A stretch of 6,155 bases of DNA, taken from Christensenella sp. UBA7707. GTDB taxonomy: Bacteria; Bacillota; Clostridia; Christensenellales; CAG-138. Numbering within the stretch: position 1 is the stretch's first letter; each line of letters begins with the position of its first letter. This document shows positions 5,455-6,155 of the stretch, one piece after another. The notes beneath the pieces are model-generated. The model was given only the letters and a program-made list of their open reading frames with translations, made no database searches and was not told the DNA's origin. The DNA lies in the NCBI GenBank assembly GCA_002482435.1, contig DLFZ01000071.1, positions 1-6,155 of the forward strand. The letters run 5' to 3'. The position numbers and the translations under genes are program-made.

Positions 5455-5483
5455 TTGCCCTGTTATCGAAAAGCACTTATAAT
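5455..5483 (+). promoter_or_regulatory. Sigma-A-type promoter of the GntR regulator
   Basis: TTGCCC (5455-5460) and a perfect TATAAT (5478-5483) are separated by 17 bp. The start site should be at about 5490, giving a leader of about 19 nt that includes GGGAGG (5498-5503) before the ATG at 5509. An inverted repeat, CCCTGTT (5458-5464) and AACAGGG (5487-5493), brackets the core promoter and could be an autoregulatory site. Confidence 0.75.
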
Positions 5484-5508
5484 GCAAACAGGGAAACGGG
5501 AGGCAACT

Positions 5509-6155
5509 ATGCGCAAGTTTTTACACGAAATGGCTTACGATCAAATTAAAACAAACATTGTGCAGGGAATTTGGGCGGATTGCACAAAGCTCCCCACCGA
5601 ATACGAGTTGATGGAACAGCTCAAGATCAGCCGCGATACGCTGCGCAAGGCGCTTCAAAAACTGGCTGAGGAGGGCTATATTTACCGCAAGGCGGGCGAC
5701 GGCACGTTTGTGCGATCCTCAAAATCTCTTTACAGGCTCAACGCGCTCGAAAGCTTTTCCGAGCAAATGCGCGCACGCGGCATGGCACCTTCTAGTACGG
5801 TGCTTCGCGTGGAGCTTTTGGAACCGCCCCAACCGGTCGCCATGGAAATGCAGCTTTGCACCGGCGAAAAAACCTATGCCGTTACACGCATCCGCCAGGC
5901 AGATGGCCGCGTGATGGCGCTTGAAAGCACCTACATTTCCGCCTCGCTCTGCCCGGGGATCGACCAAAAAATCGATGCGAACGCTTCGCTTTACGAGCTT
6001 TACAAAAACACCTACCGGCTTAAAATCGAACACGGCGATTTTAGGCTGCAAGCAAAAAACTGCGATGCGGAAACCGCCAAGGTTCTCGGCATCCGTCCTG
6101 GGGACGCCATGCTTGAAATGCTGTGCGTCGTATACGCCGAGCGGAACGAGCCGCT
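5509..6155 (+). CDS. GntR family transcriptional regulator, HutC/UTRA type, 3'-truncated by window edge
   Basis: DNA-binding regulator with an effector-sensing UTRA domain, probably controlling the adjacent transporter operon. The frame is open from the ATG to the window edge with no stop (215 complete codons plus two bases); HutC-type proteins are usually about 235-250 aa, so some 20-35 residues are missing. Residues 8-69 form a GntR winged helix: YDQIKTNIVQG, then LPTEYELMEQLKISRDTLRK (28-47), ALQKLAEEGYIYRKAGDGTF (48-67), with the wing at GDGTFV. Residues from about 76 onward match a UTRA (chorismate-lyase-like) domain: a LNALESFSEQMRARGMAP linker, TYAVTRIRQADGRVMALEST (122-141), LYELY (161-165), and a conserved-looking A..LGI.PGDAMLEM segment at 190-204. 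GGGAGG at 5498-5503 lies 5 nt before the ATG. It has its own promoter and is separated from the operon by a terminator. UTRA ligands are often sugar phosphates or amino sugars; this one's ligand is unknown. Confidence 0.9.
   Translation, partial: MRKFLHEMAYDQIKTNIVQGIWADCTKLPTEYELMEQLKISRDTLRKALQKLAEEGYIYRKAGDGTFVRSSKSLYRLNALESFSEQMRARGMAPSSTVLRVELLEPPQPVAMEMQLCTGEKTYAVTRIRQADGRVMALESTYISASLCPGIDQKIDANASLYELYKNTYRLKIEHGDFRLQAKNCDAETAKVLGIRPGDAMLEMLCVVYAERNEP

Noticed and set aside
1..6155. CRISPR array, tRNA/rRNA, insertion sequence or phage genes
   Set aside because: There are no regularly spaced direct repeats, tRNA cloverleaf, rRNA segment, transposase, terminal inverted repeats or integrase. 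The only tandem repeat is the coding KPYG array.

Overview
The window reads as a chromosomal segment from a fairly G+C-rich, endospore-forming member of the Clostridia (Bacillota). The main support is a textbook SigH (sporulation sigma-30) directly downstream of an RlmB/TrmH-type 23S rRNA 2'-O-methyltransferase. That rlmB-sigH order is common in Bacillota. AGGAGG-like ribosome binding sites and sigma-A-like promoters fit the same assignment.

Layout: (i) 1-1002 (+), the 3' part of rlmB, open at the left window edge and carrying a KPYG-repeat N-terminal extension. (ii) 1016-1046, a strong hairpin. (iii) 1090-1710 (+), sigH. (iv) 1734-1769, a hairpin with T-tracts on both sides that can serve convergent genes. 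(v) 1784-2680 (-), a two-domain GNAT-type acetyltransferase. (vi) 2681-2941, a divergent intergenic region with a very good extended -10 promoter and palindromes at its start site. (vii) 2942-4510 (+), a 522-aa fusion of an unrecognised soluble domain to a PTS EIIC-like membrane domain. (viii) 4507-5346 (+), a TIM-barrel phosphate-binding enzyme, translationally coupled to the transporter by a TTG start overlapping its stop codon. (ix) 5377-5409, an intrinsic terminator. (x) 5509-6155 (+), a GntR-family (HutC/UTRA) regulator with its own promoter, truncated by the right edge.

The left half is core housekeeping and sporulation. The right half looks like a small accessory catabolic locus: a PTS-like permease, a probable sugar-phosphate (or related phospho-metabolite) enzyme and a ligand-sensing UTRA repressor. 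It lies where Bacillota often carry rpmG-secE-nusG after sigH. The transporter lacks any recognisable EIIB phosphocysteine or EIIA phosphohistidine domain and instead has an unfamiliar N-terminal domain. This is the most likely undescribed element in the window; substrate and chemistry cannot be read from the sequence.
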